64,000 bases of DNA, from positions 41,767-105,766 of the forward strand of contig NZ_FOHZ01000003.1 of the NCBI RefSeq assembly GCF_900111555.1, given 5' to 3'. The notes under the pieces are model-generated. The model was not told the DNA's origin and did no database searches. It was given only the letters and a program-made list of their open reading frames with translations. Every line of letters begins with the position of its first letter. Positions within the stretch are counted from its first letter, which is position 1. Shown one piece after another: positions 52,749 through 61,714 of this stretch. Source of the stretch: Marinobacter segnicrescens (GTDB lineage Bacteria; Pseudomonadota; Gammaproteobacteria; Pseudomonadales; Oleiphilaceae). Both the position numbers and the translations under genes were made by a program.

Positions 52749-53162
52749 TTAATGAGGGTCGTTGGTTCGCTCGGTTTTCTCGTACTGGGGAACGTCATCG
52801 GTGATTGGGAACCAGTCAGCCTTGGAACCGGTAAATACATGGGCGCCCGGGCCCTTGCCCAGGGGCTCGTTAATGACACCCGTTCGCAGCCTCAGAATAC
52901 CTGGAATCGCATCAACCCGGCTATATAGCTGACTACCACAACGGCTGCAGAACGCCCGGTATTTTCCGGGCCGGGACTCAAACTCGGTAATAAGCTCTTC
53001 GCCGCCGGTAAAACGGAAATGCACCCGCTGCACCGGAGCGCTGGCTGAAAAGGCGCTGCCATGGGCCCGGCGACACTGGCTGCAGTGGCAAAGTGCTATG
53101 GGCCCGAGGGGACCGTCGTACTCAAATGATACTTCGCCACACAGGCAGTGCCCCGTCAGCAT
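52749..53162 (-). CDS. GFA family protein (glutathione-dependent formaldehyde-activating enzyme fold)
   Basis: 137 residues. Zinc ligands: GHCLCGEVSFEY, ALCHCSQCRRAHGSAF and FCSRCGSQLY, arranged as in the Mss4-like fold. True formaldehyde activation is unproven for most members. ATG 53162 has AAGGAG upstream. Confidence 0.92.
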   Translation of the reverse strand: MLTGHCLCGEVSFEYDGPLGPIALCHCSQCRRAHGSAFSASAPVQRVHFRFTGGEELITEFESRPGKYRAFCSRCGSQLYSRVDAIPGILRLRTGVINEPLGKGPGAHVFTGSKADWFPITDDVPQYEKTERTNDPH

Positions 53163-53422
53163 CGTTTCCAACTCCTTGATTGAACTCTATGAAATACGGT
53201 TCTGGTCCGCGCATTCTAGCAACCTCTGCCGGTCCGGGCAGCCCTGTACAAACCTTTGACTTCCCGACATCGGATAACCGGTGCCCTACACTTCGTAACC
53301 AGCTGTCACAAAAATGCTTTAATTCCCATAGTCTGCTGTCATTTTTTAACGTTATGTATAGGCCGGGAACATAGTCGCCATACAGAAATTAAGCTAAGGT
53401 TAGATAATCAGCCCCCACCACG

Positions 53423-54961
53423 ATGGATGTTCCTGCCATGCTTCTTCGAACACTGACCACAACCAGACTGAGCATCCTGGCCCGCTCGCTGGGAGCAGGC
53501 ATTATTGCGACCAGCCTGCTGGCAGGCATGGCAACGGCAGCCCTCGCCGAGGGAATGGACAAGCGTATCTGGGGCAGTGAGGTACGCGGCTTCGCGGAGG
53601 AGTCCCTGAAGGACCTCAACGGCCTTAGCGTCGCTGCCATTCCAATGGATGGCCCGGGTATCGAGCAATACGTCAACGCCGACGCGGTGATGAGCCCCGG
53701 CTCCATCATGAAGGTACTCACCACCTATGCGGCGCTGGAAATCCTCGGCCCCAATTACCGCTGGACCACCAGCTTCCTGACTGACGGCACCTTCGAGGGA
53801 GACACCCTCAAGGGCAACCTGTATGTCCGTTTCGGTGGCGACCCGAAACTCACCATTGAACGCCTGTGGACGGTGATCCATGAACTTCGTTCGCTGGGGG
53901 TCAATACCATCGAGGGGGATATCGTACTCGACGGACAGGTGTTCCTGCTTCCCGACGGCCTGCCGCGATTCAATGATAACGGCAACAACCCCCATCGCCC
54001 GTTCCTGGTGGAACCATCGCCGGTGCTCCTTAACATGAACCTGGTGCACTTCCAGGTGCGTGCAGATGAACGAGGTACCCGCGCCTGGTCCACGCCTGCC
54101 CTGCCATCCGTCACCATTGACAATCGCATCACCTCCGTGGCGTCGGGCTCCTGCCCCGGTCGCCGGCAAATCGACTGGACCCCGGTATTCGACCAGGCCG
54201 GCAAGGTCACCGTCAGGGTGGAGGGCGAACTGCCCGAAGGCTGTCGCACCACAACCTACCTCTCGCTGCTGCCCCACGACCGCTACAGCGGCGAGATTCT
54301 CATGTCCCTGTGGCGTGAGCTTGGCGGCACCATCACCGGTACCTGGCGGTCCGGCACGATTCCACCTGACTCCCGGCTGGTGACCAGCAGCACGTCACCG
54401 GACCTCGTCACCATGATTCGTGATATCAACAAGTGGAGCAGTAACGTGATGGCCCGCCAACTGCTGCTGACCATTGGTGCCAACAATCGTCACGAGGCAG
54501 ATAAAGACGACCGGGTTTCAGGCATCCGGGCGATCTATGACTGGCTGGAGGGCAAGGGCATTGACACCCGTGGCATGGTCATTGACAACGGCAGCGGGCT
54601 TTCCCGGCATGCCCGCATGAGCGCACGACAGATGTCTGCCATACTGGCCCAGGCCTGGTCGAGCCCCTATGGTCCCGATCTCATGACCTCAATGCCGCTG
54701 ACCGCGATGGATGGCACCATGGCAAGGCGCTTGCGCAACCTTGGTATGGAAGGCATGGGTCGCATCAAGACCGGCCTGTTGCAGGACGTTCGCTCTGTTG
54801 CCGGTTTCACCCGGGACGACAACAACACAACCTGGGCTGTGGTGGGCATCGTCAACCACTCACCGGCCTGGAACGGACAGGCGCTTCTGGACAAAGTGCT
54901 GTATTCACTGCACCGCAACCCGCCCACCGGGACAGCCCTATCCCAGGCTGATACCCGATAA
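53423..54961 (+). CDS. dacB: PBP4-type D-alanyl-D-alanine carboxypeptidase/endopeptidase
   Basis: 512 residues. Signal peptide (LGAGIIATSLLAGMATAALA) and the peptidase S13 domain with SxxK in VMSPGSIMKVLTTYAAL (about S94), SxN in KWSSNVMARQLLL and KTG in GRIKTGLLQDV. Two inserted domains lie between SxxK and SxN as in DacB. It trims or opens peptidoglycan cross-links in the periplasm. ATG 53423 has no strong ribosome site; ATG 53438 is equally possible. A strong terminator follows the stop. Confidence 0.95.
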   Translation: MDVPAMLLRTLTTTRLSILARSLGAGIIATSLLAGMATAALAEGMDKRIWGSEVRGFAEESLKDLNGLSVAAIPMDGPGIEQYVNADAVMSPGSIMKVLTTYAALEILGPNYRWTTSFLTDGTFEGDTLKGNLYVRFGGDPKLTIERLWTVIHELRSLGVNTIEGDIVLDGQVFLLPDGLPRFNDNGNNPHRPFLVEPSPVLLNMNLVHFQVRADERGTRAWSTPALPSVTIDNRITSVASGSCPGRRQIDWTPVFDQAGKVTVRVEGELPEGCRTTTYLSLLPHDRYSGEILMSLWRELGGTITGTWRSGTIPPDSRLVTSSTSPDLVTMIRDINKWSSNVMARQLLLTIGANNRHEADKDDRVSGIRAIYDWLEGKGIDTRGMVIDNGSGLSRHARMSARQMSAILAQAWSSPYGPDLMTSMPLTAMDGTMARRLRNLGMEGMGRIKTGLLQDVRSVAGFTRDDNNTTWAVVGIVNHSPAWNGQALLDKVLYSLHRNPPTGTALSQADTR

Positions 54962-54974
54962 CACCGGCGCCAGC

Positions 54975-55015
54975 AAAAAAGCCCCGGCCTGACCATCAGG
55001 ACCGGGGCTTTTTTT
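54975..55015. terminator. Bidirectional rho-independent terminator after dacB
   Basis: AAAAAAGCCCCGG (54975-54987) pairs with CCGGGGCTTTTTTT (55002-55015), plus inner CCTG/CAGG pairs. It lies between dacB and the convergent SDR gene. Confidence 0.93.
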
Positions 55016-55043
55016 GGCGCTCGACTGGCAGGAGCCGGACGGA

Positions 55044-55817
55044 TCAGACTGTCAGGTAACCGCCATCCACATTGACACAGGTACCGGTGGTATAGCTGGA
55101 AGCATCAGAGACCAGGTACAGGACCGTGCCTGCCATTTCATCCGGATGCGCCATACGGTGCATGGGAATATGCTCCATGGCACGCTCACGGATGCTGTCA
55201 TTGGTGGTCAGGGCGCTCGCAAATCTGGTGTCGGTCAGGCCGGGCAGCAGCGCGTTGACGCGGATATTGTCCGGGCCGAGTTCGCGGGCATAGGCCCGTG
55301 TCATGGCAATAACCGCCGACTTGGTGATGGAGTAAATGCCCTGCATGAAACCCGGTGTCACGCCGTTGACCGATGCCACGTTCACGATGGCCCCCGGCTG
55401 GCCCTTCTCCTTCATCAGCTTGGCCGCTTCGGCACACATGAAGAAATAACCACGGATATTCACGTCCACTGTCTTCTGGAAGGCCCCCAGATCCGTTTCC
55501 TCGATCTTGCCGAAGTACGGATTGGTGGCTGCATTGTTCACCAGGATATCCAGCTTGCCATGCTTTTCGCGTATGTGTTGCCAGATGGATTCCAACTGTT
55601 CCATTTCCCCAATGTGGCAGGCCACCGCTTCAGCGCTGCCGCCATTTTCGCGGATACTGCTGGCCACGGCCTCGCAGCCATCGATCTTGCGACTGCTGAC
55701 TATGACGTGGGCGCCATTGTCCGCCAGCAATCGGGCAACGCTTTCACCGATACCCCGGCTGGCACCGGTAACCAGGGCCACCTTGCCATCAAGGTCGAAC
55801 AGGTTCTGTTTGCTCAT
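55044..55817 (-). CDS. SDR-family oxidoreductase (classical)
   Basis: 257 residues. VALVTGASRGIGESVARLLA, LVNNAATNPYF, NVASVNGVTPGFMQGIYSITK (Ser, Tyr and Lys present), and the end CVNVDGGYLTV. Such enzymes act on hydroxyacyl or steroid-like alcohols, but the substrate is unknown here. GGAGC precedes ATG 55817. It is the last gene of the minus-strand run SDR - histidine phosphatase - SDR. Confidence 0.94.
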   Translation of the reverse strand: MSKQNLFDLDGKVALVTGASRGIGESVARLLADNGAHVIVSSRKIDGCEAVASSIRENGGSAEAVACHIGEMEQLESIWQHIREKHGKLDILVNNAATNPYFGKIEETDLGAFQKTVDVNIRGYFFMCAEAAKLMKEKGQPGAIVNVASVNGVTPGFMQGIYSITKSAVIAMTRAYARELGPDNIRVNALLPGLTDTRFASALTTNDSIRERAMEHIPMHRMAHPDEMAGTVLYLVSDASSYTTGTCVNVDGGYLTV

Positions 55818-55848
55818 GTATACGCTCCTTCAGTCAATCGTTGATCCA

Positions 55849-56538
55849 TCAGCGGAAAGTGACCAGGTCCTGCCCTTCCGCCTCCAGGTGGCTGTAATTG
55901 TTGAATACCGCCAGACTGCGTCGCCGTCCCGAGTACAGCACACGGGTAACACTGGTATTGGCTATCACCTCGTTCAGCGCCAGTGCCTTGCTGTCACTGA
56001 GTTCCAGCAGGCTCTGTATGGTCACAGCGATAGGGCCGCCGGAGGTAGACACGAAAACATCGCCACCATTGGCCCAGCCAATCAGCTCATCCAGCGCGCC
56101 ATTAACCCGGGCCTTGAACTCCACCCAGCTTTCCGGGTACTCACCATCATGGTCGCCACTGACCCAACGCTGGACCGCCTGCGTAAAGGTCTGCTGGAAG
56201 GCTTTCGCCGGATGCCCGGTAGCGGCCAGGTCCGCCTGCATGCGCTCCCGGTCTGCCCACTCGGGCCGGAAGCGGTGCACCACAGAGGTGGGATCGAATT
56301 CGTTGAAGCCGACAGCCACCTGCATGTCGGGAAACGGTGCCCGGTAGCCAGATGCAATGGCCTCCACGGTTTCCCTGTGGCGCTGCATATCCCCACCAAT
56401 CACCACGTCCGGGTGTACCCTGCCCGCGAGCCAATGTCCTAGTACACGTGCCTGTTCCCAACCCGTTTCAGACAACTGGTCATAATTGTGATTGCCAAAA
56501 CTGGCCTGGCCATGCCGAATCAGATAAATCGTCGCCAC
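55849..56538 (-). CDS. Histidine phosphatase family protein (phosphoglycerate mutase-like)
   Basis: 229 residues. IYLIRHGQASFGNHNYDQLS has the catalytic RHG; GGDMQRHRETVEAIA and the second His region STSGGPIAVTIQSLL (Ser/Thr where a His is usual: VSTSGG). Because the second His appears replaced by Ser-Gly, activity may differ from typical members. GTG 56538 is the start with AGGGGG upstream. It lies between two SDR genes. Confidence 0.85.
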   Translation of the reverse strand: MATIYLIRHGQASFGNHNYDQLSETGWEQARVLGHWLAGRVHPDVVIGGDMQRHRETVEAIASGYRAPFPDMQVAVGFNEFDPTSVVHRFRPEWADRERMQADLAATGHPAKAFQQTFTQAVQRWVSGDHDGEYPESWVEFKARVNGALDELIGWANGGDVFVSTSGGPIAVTIQSLLELSDSKALALNEVIANTSVTRVLYSGRRRSLAVFNNYSHLEAEGQDLVTFR

Positions 56539-56541
56539 AAG

Positions 56542-57354
56542 TCAGCCCCCTGCCATGCGTTTGATCCAGCGCCGGCTTTCCCGGTGCATGATATAGTCAA
56601 AGGCCCAGGGTGCATGGCGTTTGAGAACCCACAAGCGCCTTTCCTTCTGATGGGGCAGAACCCAGAAATCCCCCTGGCGAACAGCCCGGGCGATATCGTC
56701 CGCGACATCCTCCGCACTGACAGACGACCGCTTCATCAGTCCATTGATATTCTGCTGGATTCCCGGCAGGTCCGAGCGCATACCGCTGGCCAGGTTGGTG
56801 CGGAAGAACGACGGACACACACAACAGATGTGTATGCCAGCGTCCCGCAACTCCAGACTCAGGGTTTCTGACAACGCGATCACGCCTGCCTTGGACACGT
56901 TGTAACTGCCCATCATGGGCGCAAGCATGAGACCTGCCATGGACGCGACATTGACAAAGGTACCGCTGCCCTGGTGCTTGAACAGCGGGGTAAACACCTT
57001 GCAGCCTCGAACGACTCCCAGCAGGTTGATGTCCAGTATCCATTCCCAGTCAGCAATGGTGGAGTCTTCGATGGACCCGGCGGTGGCCACGCCCGCATTG
57101 TTGACCACGACATCCACGCCACCCCAACGTTGCTCAAGTTCCGACCGCACTTTTTCCAGGTCCGTCAGCCGGCGTACATCGCAAGGCAGGAACAGCCCTT
57201 CGCCACCTGCCGCATTGATCTCGTCCTCCGTAACCATGCCGTCTTCCGGGTTGACGTCACCGATGCAGACTTTCGCACCCTCACGGGCATAATGCAGCGC
57301 CAATGCCCTACCCAGGCCGCTGGCACCACCGGTAATAAAGATTCTCTGGGACAT
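56542..57354 (-). CDS. SDR-family oxidoreductase (classical), divergent from LysR
   Basis: 270 residues. IFITGGASGLGRALALHYAR, VVNNAGVATAGS, NVASMAGLMLAPMMGSYNVS with SYNVSKAGVIAL (Tyr and Lys present) and a longer basic C-terminus (KERRLWVLKRHAPWAFDYIM) that may touch the membrane. ATG 57354 is the family start; an in-frame ATG at 57372 adds six residues. It is the first gene of its operon, divergent from the LysR gene, which may control it. Confidence 0.92.
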   Translation of the reverse strand: MSQRIFITGGASGLGRALALHYAREGAKVCIGDVNPEDGMVTEDEINAAGGEGLFLPCDVRRLTDLEKVRSELEQRWGGVDVVVNNAGVATAGSIEDSTIADWEWILDINLLGVVRGCKVFTPLFKHQGSGTFVNVASMAGLMLAPMMGSYNVSKAGVIALSETLSLELRDAGIHICCVCPSFFRTNLASGMRSDLPGIQQNINGLMKRSSVSAEDVADDIARAVRQGDFWVLPHQKERRLWVLKRHAPWAFDYIMHRESRRWIKRMAGG

Positions 57355-57478
57355 TCCGGGAAATCCACTCAAATTTGTCGTAACGGGCCAGTCTAGTGGG
57401 GCACCAAGTATTACGCGACTGAATTATTCTAATCCGTTACTATTATCGAAATTCATTCAGTAGCGAGACAGCACCCTG

Positions 57479-58393
57479 ATGGCCTCAAACCGGTTAGATC
57501 TTAACCTGCTTCACGTATTCGATACCATTTACCGGGAAGGTAGCCTGACCCGTGCGGCCCGGGCGCTGAACCTGACCCAGCCCGCGGTCAGCCACTCTCT
57601 AGCCCGCCTGAGAGACCATTTCGACGACCCGTTATTTTCGCGCCAGGGCAACCGGATGGTCCCTACACCACTGGCACGACGTTTCGTGGAGTCCATGCGA
57701 CCTGGCCTGAACCAGATTCACAGTGCCGTAAACCAGTTCCATGCCTTTGACCCTTCCAGCCATCGCAAAACCTTCGCCCTGGCTCTGCGCGACGTGCTGG
57801 AATCCACTTTCCTGCCCCAGCTGGTTACCCGGCTGAACGACTACCCGGAGATCGAGATCAACAGCCAGCGGGTGGCCCGAAGGGATATGGAAAGTCTGCT
57901 GGCTGCAGGCCGACTGGATTTCGCTGTGGACGTGCTGCTACCGATCAGCGACCAGACTGCCCACGAGCAACTGCGAAAGGATCGGCGCGTGGTCATCGCC
58001 AGGAAGGGGCACCCGCTGGAGGGTCAGGACCTCACCATGGACAAGTACCTGTCCGCAAAGCACATCCTGGTGTCATCAAGGAATGAAGGGCCTGGTATCG
58101 AGGACTTCGAACTGTCCCGAATGGGACTGCAACGCCAGATCCGCCTCCGGTGCCAGCATTACTACGCCGCCTGCCAGGTCGTCGAGGGTTCGGACCTGCT
58201 ACTGACAATGCCGGAAGGCTACGCGCGTCAGATGACTGCGCGGTCCGATACCTGCATCCTCAACCCGCCCGAGGGGTTGCCAGACGTTGATATTCACCTT
58301 TACTGGCACCAGGCTTACGAGAAAGAACCAGCACTATTGTGGCTGAGGGAGCAGTTTCACGCCGTGGCGACGGACTACCAGGGCGGCGCCTGA
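57479..58393 (+). CDS. LysR-family transcriptional regulator
   Basis: 304 residues. The winged helix is at the N-terminus: LDLNLLHVFDTIYREGSLTR and ALNLTQPAVSHSLARLRDHF (about 25-45), with the usual effector domain after residue 90 (FALALRDVLESTFLPQL). The effector is unknown. It shares a 124-base spacer with the divergent SDR gene at 57354 and probably regulates that operon. Confidence 0.95.
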   Translation: MASNRLDLNLLHVFDTIYREGSLTRAARALNLTQPAVSHSLARLRDHFDDPLFSRQGNRMVPTPLARRFVESMRPGLNQIHSAVNQFHAFDPSSHRKTFALALRDVLESTFLPQLVTRLNDYPEIEINSQRVARRDMESLLAAGRLDFAVDVLLPISDQTAHEQLRKDRRVVIARKGHPLEGQDLTMDKYLSAKHILVSSRNEGPGIEDFELSRMGLQRQIRLRCQHYYAACQVVEGSDLLLTMPEGYARQMTARSDTCILNPPEGLPDVDIHLYWHQAYEKEPALLWLREQFHAVATDYQGGA

Positions 58394-58415
58394 GCCAGGT
58401 CACCTGCGAAAAGGC

Positions 58416-58772
58416 TCAGAAAACCCCGACCACCCAGAGGAAACCGGCAAAGCCGGCACCGGTCAGCACCAGGGCCAGGCTAACAACGCCGAGCCCCCAC
58501 CAGACCGCGGCAGCGTCTGACACGCCGACATCATGGGCCCTGACAGTGCGGTAAAACGCCCAGGGCCCCAGCAGGAAGGCACCGAAAACCGCAAACACCA
58601 GCCCCAGGCACACGCCAGTGAACGTCCAGGTAGCCAGCGCCGTGGCTCGGTCGTTCAGGTTATCAGTGACCTTGTGGCCCTGCAGGAACTTCCGGCAAAG
58701 CAACCAGATGAGGCCGTAGAGCACAGCAACAAAGGCAATGCCGCCAATCAGCGTAATGAGACGATAAAGCAC
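58416..58772 (-). CDS. Three-helix membrane protein, unknown function
   Basis: 118 residues: helices near 2-25 (YRLITLIGGIAFVAVLYGLI), 48-72 (WTFTGVCLGLVFAVFGAFLL) and 90-116 (WWGLGVVSLALVLTGAGFAG). The loop KFLQGHKVTDNLNDRATA faces one side. No family assigned. It starts 5 bases after the EAL gene stop, so it is probably co-transcribed with it. Confidence 0.7.
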   Translation of the reverse strand: MLYRLITLIGGIAFVAVLYGLIWLLCRKFLQGHKVTDNLNDRATALATWTFTGVCLGLVFAVFGAFLLGPWAFYRTVRAHDVGVSDAAAVWWGLGVVSLALVLTGAGFAGFLWVVGVF

Positions 58773-58777
58773 CGGGC

Positions 58778-59557
58778 CTAGCCCCCCTGCCCAATATCCG
58801 GAAAACAGGGTTCCGGCAGGGTCTCGAACCCGGGCCTGGCAAAGAGATAGCCCTGGAACAGGCGAATTCCCCGGGTGCGGAGCCAGGCATACTCCTCCAC
58901 GGATTCAACACCTTCTGCGACGATGCGCCCGCCAAGCTGGGTCATCATGGTAATTATTCCGTTGACGACAGCCTGTTTGTTGGGCTCACGGTCGATATCG
59001 CGGATCAGCCCCATATCCAGTTTGAGCAAATCCGGGGGGCTGGCCGTCATCAGGTTGTAGCGGGAAAAGCCGGCGCCGAAATCGTCGATCGCCGTACTGA
59101 AACCCATCCCCTGGTATGCCTTGATGATAGACACCAGGTGATCGACCGAAGACAGGTCTTCACCTTCCGTCAGTTCGAAGATGATCTTTCGGGTGTCAAA
59201 ATTGTAGGTTTTCGCGGCAGCCAGCGTGGTACGGATACAATATTCCGCCTGGTACACAGCGTTGGGCATGAAGTTGATACTGAGCATGGCCTTCATACCC
59301 AGGCGGGCGGCGAGCTTGACCGCCTTGACCCTGCAAACCTGGTCAAAGGAATAACGATTCTGCTCGTTTACCTGTGACAGAACGCTCCAGGCACTCTCAC
59401 CACCGGTGCCCCGCACCAGCGCTTCATAGGCAAAGACAGACTCGTCAAACACGTCAACGATTGGCTGGTAAGCAAACGAAAACTGGAAATCCAGGCCCTC
59501 CCCACAAGCACACTGGCCACAATGGGATTCATCAAACAATACTTCTGGCCGCTCCAC
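58778..59557 (-). CDS. EAL-domain cyclic di-GMP phosphodiesterase
   Basis: 259 residues, essentially one EAL domain. Motifs: AYEALVRG, INFMPNA (metal Asn), FELTEGED, the DDFGAGFSRYN loop, LLKLDMGLI, IVAEGVES and QGYLFARP. All catalytic positions look intact, so it should hydrolyse c-di-GMP. A Cys cluster near the start (HCGQCACGEG) may sense redox state or bind metal. GTG 59557 is the start with AGGAG upstream. c-di-GMP often controls EPS, but no link to the EPS locus is shown. Confidence 0.92.
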   Translation of the reverse strand: MERPEVLFDESHCGQCACGEGLDFQFSFAYQPIVDVFDESVFAYEALVRGTGGESAWSVLSQVNEQNRYSFDQVCRVKAVKLAARLGMKAMLSINFMPNAVYQAEYCIRTTLAAAKTYNFDTRKIIFELTEGEDLSSVDHLVSIIKAYQGMGFSTAIDDFGAGFSRYNLMTASPPDLLKLDMGLIRDIDREPNKQAVVNGIITMMTQLGGRIVAEGVESVEEYAWLRTRGIRLFQGYLFARPGFETLPEPCFPDIGQGG

Positions 59558-59765
59558 GCATGCTCCTATGTGTTAGCGAGTAGGAAAGCCTGCTCCTGCA
59601 TGAAGCTTTACACACAGGAACCCCGTTTCACTATAGACACCCGGCGGGGGTCCGTAAATGTATTAAAAGACTGACGAATCCAGCCTGCCTGACTACACTG
59701 ATCCAGAGGCCCGGAAGGCGCCTTGGCTCTGCTCCCGGAGCCCTTGCGTTTTCAGTCTGACAAGA

Positions 59766-59783
59766 GTACCCGTATCCGGGTAC
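59766..59783. promoter_or_regulatory. Palindrome upstream of the tartrate dehydrogenase-like gene
   Basis: GTACCCG (59766-59772) and CGGGTAC (59777-59783) with a 4-base loop, 48 bases before the start codon. Possible operator; no regulator gene is adjacent. Confidence 0.4.
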
Positions 59784-59830
59784 CCGTTCTGCAAACAGTT
59801 GTAAATTCGCAGCTCATGGAGTGTTGATCT

Positions 59831-60982
59831 ATGCCCGAGCCCCTGCGCATCGCCGTAACGCCCGGCGACGGAATTGGTCCGGAAGTCGTGACCGAGGCGG
59901 TTCACTGCCTGGAACGACTGCGGGAGAAACACCAGCTTCCCCTGGAGTGGACACGGTTCCCCTGGCCATCCCACGCCTGGCATGAGCAACATGGCGAGGT
60001 AATGCCCGCTGACGCCTTGCAGCAGCTTGCGCGCTACGATGCCATTCTGTTGGGGGCATTGGGTGACCCGGGGCCCATGGATGACCCGGATCGTTACCTG
60101 CTTCCGGACAGCGTATCCCTCGCCCCGTTGCTGGAAATGCGCAAAGGCTTCGACCAGTGGGTTTGCGAACGGCCAGCCCGGCTGCTGCCCGGCGCGCGAC
60201 AATACCTGGCCGACGACCGGGCGCGGGACATTGACATGCTGGTGATTCGGGAGAACAGCGAAGGCGAGTACGTCGGCCAGGGTGGCCGCCTGCGTCAGGG
60301 CACCGAACATGAAGTAGCGACCCAGATGGAGGTGTTCACTCGCCGGGGCACAGAGAGCATTATCCGCTATGGCTTTGAACAGGCCCGCCAAAGGGCCGAA
60401 GCGAGGCGTGCCGAGGGCCGCAAGAGGGAGTTTCGCAGCCCCCAATGCCGGGTCAGCGAAAGCCAGGTCTGCTTGATCACCAAACGCAACGCCCTCCGCT
60501 ACTGGGGCGACATGTACACCGAAGTCTTCCAGGAAGTTGCCCGGGACTACCCCGATGTCGCCACCCACCATGAACTGATCGATGCAGCCTGCATGAAATT
60601 CGTGCAGGCCCCCTGGGCCTTTGATGTGGTTGTCGCCAGCAACCTGCAGGGCGACATCCTTACCGACCTGGCCGCAGTGCTGTCCGGCGGCATGGGGGTA
60701 GCGCCCTCCTGTAACCTGAACCCGGACAACCCGGACATGCCATCCATGTTTGAGCCCACCCACGGCAGCGCGCCGGACATCGCTGGCCAGGGCCTGGCCG
60801 ATCCCACCGCGATGCTGTTTACGACTGCCCGCATGCTCGACTGGCTTGGCCGTAAGGAACCGGTGTTGGCAAAGGCCGGGCAGGAACTGTTTGACGCCAT
60901 GGCCGCGGACCTGGCGGAAAACGGCGGCACACAGCGGGATACCCGTACAATCGGAGACTCGGTCCTGGCCAGGTTGGGTTAA
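59831..60982 (+). CDS. Tartrate dehydrogenase/decarboxylase-like isocitrate/isopropylmalate dehydrogenase family enzyme
   Basis: 383 residues. Family features: RIAVTPGDGIGPEVVTEAVH at the start, VIRENSEGEYVGQGG, LITKRNALRYWGDM, ASNLQGDILTDLAAVLSGGM and FEPTHGSAPDIAGQGLADP. The region matches TtuC/DmlA-type enzymes that oxidise tartrate or D-malate with NAD. A basic stretch of about 20 residues (EARRAEGRKREF and on) just before the LITKRNA segment seems inserted compared with typical members. GGAG precedes ATG 59831. The substrate is not proven. Confidence 0.86.
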   Translation: MPEPLRIAVTPGDGIGPEVVTEAVHCLERLREKHQLPLEWTRFPWPSHAWHEQHGEVMPADALQQLARYDAILLGALGDPGPMDDPDRYLLPDSVSLAPLLEMRKGFDQWVCERPARLLPGARQYLADDRARDIDMLVIRENSEGEYVGQGGRLRQGTEHEVATQMEVFTRRGTESIIRYGFEQARQRAEARRAEGRKREFRSPQCRVSESQVCLITKRNALRYWGDMYTEVFQEVARDYPDVATHHELIDAACMKFVQAPWAFDVVVASNLQGDILTDLAAVLSGGMGVAPSCNLNPDNPDMPSMFEPTHGSAPDIAGQGLADPTAMLFTTARMLDWLGRKEPVLAKAGQELFDAMAADLAENGGTQRDTRTIGDSVLARLG

Positions 60983-61099
60983 ACCGGACATAAAACAATG
61001 ATGCATCCGGCCTCGGGTCCGTGGCAGAATCCTCACCCACTGACCCTTGGGGCGTAGGCAATCCTTACGCCTCCCCGGAAAACAACGAACGAGGTATCG

Positions 61100-61711
61100 A
61101 TGGGCAAGCCTGCGGTAATCGGCCTGACCGGTGGCATCGGAAGCGGAAAATCCACTGTAGCAAAGATGTTTGGTGCACTGGGTGTGCACTGGGTAGACGC
61201 CGATATCGTGGCGCGAGAAGTGGTAGAACCGGGGTCACCCGCACTGGCAAGGATTGCTGAACACTTCGGCGACCATATCCTTCAGCCCGATGGCAACCTT
61301 GACCGGGCGGCTTTGCGCACCATTGTGTTCAGGGACGCCAATGAACGTGAATGGCTGGAAGCCCTGCTCCATCCTACCATTCGCGATGAGTTGGCCCGCC
61401 AGCTGCAACCGGACCACTACGACTTACCCTACGTGTTACTGGTTTCTCCCCTTCTGCTGGAGACGGATCAGCATACCCTTGCAACCAGTGCCATCGTGGT
61501 GGATGTGCCAGTGGAAACCCAGATCGACCGGACCATGAGCCGCGACGATAATGACCGCGAACAGGTGGAACGGATCATCGCCGCCCAGATGCCACGGGAG
61601 CACCGCCTCAGCCGCGCTGACTACGTGATCCGTAATGACCAGCCCCTGGCTGAGGTGGAAAAACAGGTGCAGGAACTGCACAAGCAACTTCTGGACAGCT
61701 GTCGGGGATAG
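61100..61711 (+). CDS. coaE: Dephospho-CoA kinase
   Basis: 203 residues. P-loop in IGLTGGIGSGKSTVAKMF, WVDADIVAREVVEPGS, LHPTIRDELARQ and VVDVPVETQIDR with DYVIRND near the end. It makes CoA from dephospho-CoA and ATP, the last step of CoA synthesis. Many gammaproteobacteria have coaE next to pilD and yacG; neither is here. The gene at 61715 starts 3 bases later. Confidence 0.94.
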   Translation: MGKPAVIGLTGGIGSGKSTVAKMFGALGVHWVDADIVAREVVEPGSPALARIAEHFGDHILQPDGNLDRAALRTIVFRDANEREWLEALLHPTIRDELARQLQPDHYDLPYVLLVSPLLLETDQHTLATSAIVVDVPVETQIDRTMSRDDNDREQVERIIAAQMPREHRLSRADYVIRNDQPLAEVEKQVQELHKQLLDSCRG

Positions 61712-61714
61712 ATA

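Noticed and set aside
53163..53422. Possible small gene between the GFA and dacB genes
   Set aside because: AT-rich promoter-like stretch; the short frames there have no ribosome site or recognisable product.
59693..61189. 498-residue minus-strand ORF
   Set aside because: Runs opposite the tartrate dehydrogenase-like gene and part of coaE; no motif of its own.
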